Shown: in pieces, positions 44,430 through 45,816 of the stretch
How the letters are laid out: each line of letters begins with the position of its first letter
How positions within the stretch are numbered: position 1 is the stretch's first letter
Source: Thermincola carboxydiphila
GTDB lineage: Bacteria; Bacillota; Thermincolia; Thermincolales; UBA2595
Assembly: GCA_016841325.1 (NCBI GenBank)
Contig: JAENZJ010000020.1
Span: 1 to 45,816 of the forward strand
DNA: 45,816 bases
Direction: 5' to 3'
Position numbers and translations under genes: made by a program
Notes under the pieces: model-generated
Databases searched by the model: none
What the model saw: the letters and a program-made list of their open reading frames with translations, nothing else
What the model was told of the DNA's origin: nothing

Positions 44430-45017
44430 TTGTCAGACATTAATGTAATGATAACAGAACTCGGGCCCGCAACAGGTCTGTAATTGTCAGCAGAAATAGA
44501 TATAGATATTGCGGATGATGGTACATTTGCCGATTTTTGTGTCACCAATACCACTCCCACCAGTGCTGCCAACCCAGACCCGTTAATAGACCAGGTGTTG
44601 TTTAACCTGGCTACCTTTGATTCCACACAGACACAGCTCGCGATTTCACTGGTGACCTACATCCCGGCAGGCGGATCTCCGGTTGCCGGTGACTGGAGTT
44701 TTTTTGACAGCTCCGGTGCCCCGCCCAACGGTTTTGACCATAACAGCGGCGGCTGCGGCCTGTTCCAGTACCTGGTGGATGAAAACCCCAACCCGCCGGA
44801 CCACCGGCTTCATTCCGGGGATACCCTTTGTTTTCGTTTATCTGTAATAGAACCTGCTCTTAACCCTACATTACGATTCACTGAAGATACCTTCCTGAAT
44901 GCCCCCCTGGCCCAGAACGGTGACAGCCAGGTGGCCTTATCCTTCCAGCAGCTGGGGCCAGGTGGTGGAGGCAGTGACTGTATCGATGGTGACTTTGAGG
45001 AAAACGGTGAGGAATAA
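44430..45017 (+). pseudogene. Small acidic protein gene interrupted by an in-frame TAA
   Basis: AAAGGAGTG leads into a TTG at 44430, which opens SDINVMITELGPATGL and then meets TAA at 44481. The next codon is TTG at 44484, in the same frame, and a 177-residue frame follows: SAEIDIDIADDGTFADFCVTN to the acidic C-terminus. The two parts read as one continuous beta-rich protein. Either the gene has acquired a nonsense mutation, or translation re-initiates at the TTG, or this is a sequencing error. The protein is rich in Asp and has CGLFQYL, with a Gly-rich GPGGGGSD tail. I do not recognise the family. A strong terminator follows. Confidence 0.6.
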
Positions 45018-45044
45018 CAAGGGCTTAACCGCCTTTGAATCTTT

Positions 45045-45073
45045 AAAAAGGGGCGTAAATACGCCCCTTTTTT
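45045..45073. terminator. Bidirectional terminator
   Basis: GGGGCGT (45050-45056) pairs with ACGCCCC (45061-45067) across AAAT. TTTTTT follows, and AAAAA precedes, so it serves both the 44430 gene and the convergent UPF0210 gene. Confidence 0.85.
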
Positions 45074-45086
45074 CCGTTTTTTGTAG

Positions 45087-45816
45087 CTAATTCCGCAGGC
45101 TGTGTATCGGAGCCGGAATCCTGCCCCCTCTTTTTACAAATTCAATGGGACTGTATTTATTAACAGGCATGACAGGCGCCCGTCCCAGAAGACCACCAAA
45201 CTCAACATAGTCCCCTACACCCTTGCCGGGCGCCGGAATAATCCTGACTGCAGTTGTTTTTTGATTGATCACACCTATAGCCGCCTCATCGGCAATAATG
45301 GCCGCAATGGTTTCTGCACCGGTATCCCCCGGCACGGCAATCATATCAAGTCCTACAGAGCATACACAGGTCATCGCCTCAAGCTTTTCCAGACTAAGGG
45401 CCCCATCCTCGACCGCCCTGATCATTCCGGCATCCTCACTAACCGGTATAAAAGCGCCGCTCAAACCGCCCACATAAGATGAAGCCATAGCCCCACCCTT
45501 CTTAACAGCATCATTTAGGAGAGCCAGGGCTGCCGTAGTACCGTGGGTCCCGCAGCGTTCCAGCCCCATCGCTTCAAGGATCTCCGCCACACTGTCCCCG
45601 ACAGCCGGGGTAGGCGCCAGGGACAGGTCCACAATACCAAAGGTCACTCCCAGTTTTTCGGAAGCTGCCCGACCAACTAGCTCACCCATTCTGGTAACCT
45701 TAAAGGCAGTCCTTTTTATCATTTCTGCCAGGGTGCCAAAATCAGCCCCCTTCAGTTTTTCCACGGCCTGCTTGACCACACCCGGTCCGCTGACCCCGAC
45801 ATTGATGACACACTCA
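45087..45816 (-). CDS. UPF0210/DUF711-family protein (partial)
   Basis: Only the C-terminal part lies in the window; the frame is open to the last base, reading [12 protein letters not shown] before VVKQAVEKL. Family features are [32 protein letters not shown] and the ending [14 protein letters not shown]. The biochemical function is unknown; the fold is often related to PFL-like proteins. The gene runs off the right edge. Confidence 0.92.
   Translation of the reverse strand, partial: ECVINVGVSGPGVVKQAVEKLKGADFGTLAEMIKRTAFKVTRMGELVGRAASEKLGVTFGIVDLSLAPTPAVGDSVAEILEAMGLERCGTHGTTAALALLNDAVKKGGAMASSYVGGLSGAFIPVSEDAGMIRAVEDGALSLEKLEAMTCVCSVGLDMIAVPGDTGAETIAAIIADEAAIGVINQKTTAVRIIPAPGKGVGDYVEFGGLLGRAPVMPVNKYSPIEFVKRGGRIPAPIHSLRN

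Overview
The window looks like chromosomal DNA of an endospore-forming, Gram-positive anaerobe of the Clostridia (Peptococcaceae / Thermincola-like). The evidence is gene content: RemA next to gmk and rpoZ, a pyrR-led pyrimidine operon with PyrR attenuators and a PyrD/PyrK dihydroorotate dehydrogenase, LL-diaminopimelate aminotransferase, Spo0A-box-like sites, a CotSA-like glycosyltransferase, and several multiheme c-type cytochromes. This placement is inferred from gene content, without a database search. Almost all genes are on the minus strand; clear plus-strand genes are rqcH, one glycosyltransferase and one small interrupted gene.

Layout. (a) 1-486: non-coding, a run of stem-loops and a terminator-like repeat. 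(b) 487-5342: yicC, remA, gmk, rpoZ, coaBC, metK. (c) 5512-9780: a methyl-accepting chemotaxis protein and the lysine/diaminopimelate genes dapF and dapL. (d) 10015-12638: divergent rqcH and two small membrane proteins. (e) 12794-25729: one long pyrimidine operon, pyrR-pyrB-pyrC-carA-carB-(metallophosphoesterase)-(aminotransferase)-pyrK-pyrD-pyrF-pyrE. It has two PyrR-type attenuators, one before pyrR and one between pyrR and pyrB. A 327-bp imperfect palindrome and a 15-bp tandem repeat lie between the second attenuator and pyrB. (f) 25951-29898: a stalk-domain protein, a probable IS605-type right-end/guide-RNA remnant, and the N-epsilon-acetyl-beta-lysine osmolyte pair kamA-ablB behind a long structured leader. 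(g) 29950-33465: RluD-type pseudouridine synthase, lspA, a YteA/DksA-like zinc-finger protein, a nitroreductase and a DUF5665 protein. (h) 33533-41753: a multiheme cytochrome locus. (i) 42122-45816: glycosyltransferase, AI-2E family membrane protein, a small gene with an in-frame stop, and the C-terminal part of a UPF0210 protein.

The most interesting system is the cytochrome locus. It holds a LuxR-type response regulator, a membrane-anchored NapC/NrfH-like 12-heme cytochrome, an anchored TPR protein, an anchored NHL beta-propeller and a secreted six-heme cytochrome, followed by a seven-heme PKD-domain surface protein. The order and local context of the six heme motifs and the extra histidines in the hexaheme protein match what I recall of OmcS, the Geobacter nanowire cytochrome. 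That includes a CxxCHxxH first heme motif, whose third histidine in OmcS ligates a heme in the neighbouring subunit. I infer a candidate Gram-positive extracellular cytochrome filament with its quinol-oxidising and assembly partners. The seven-heme gene has two Spo0A-box-like sites exactly 10 bp apart upstream, hinting at a link between electron export and sporulation.
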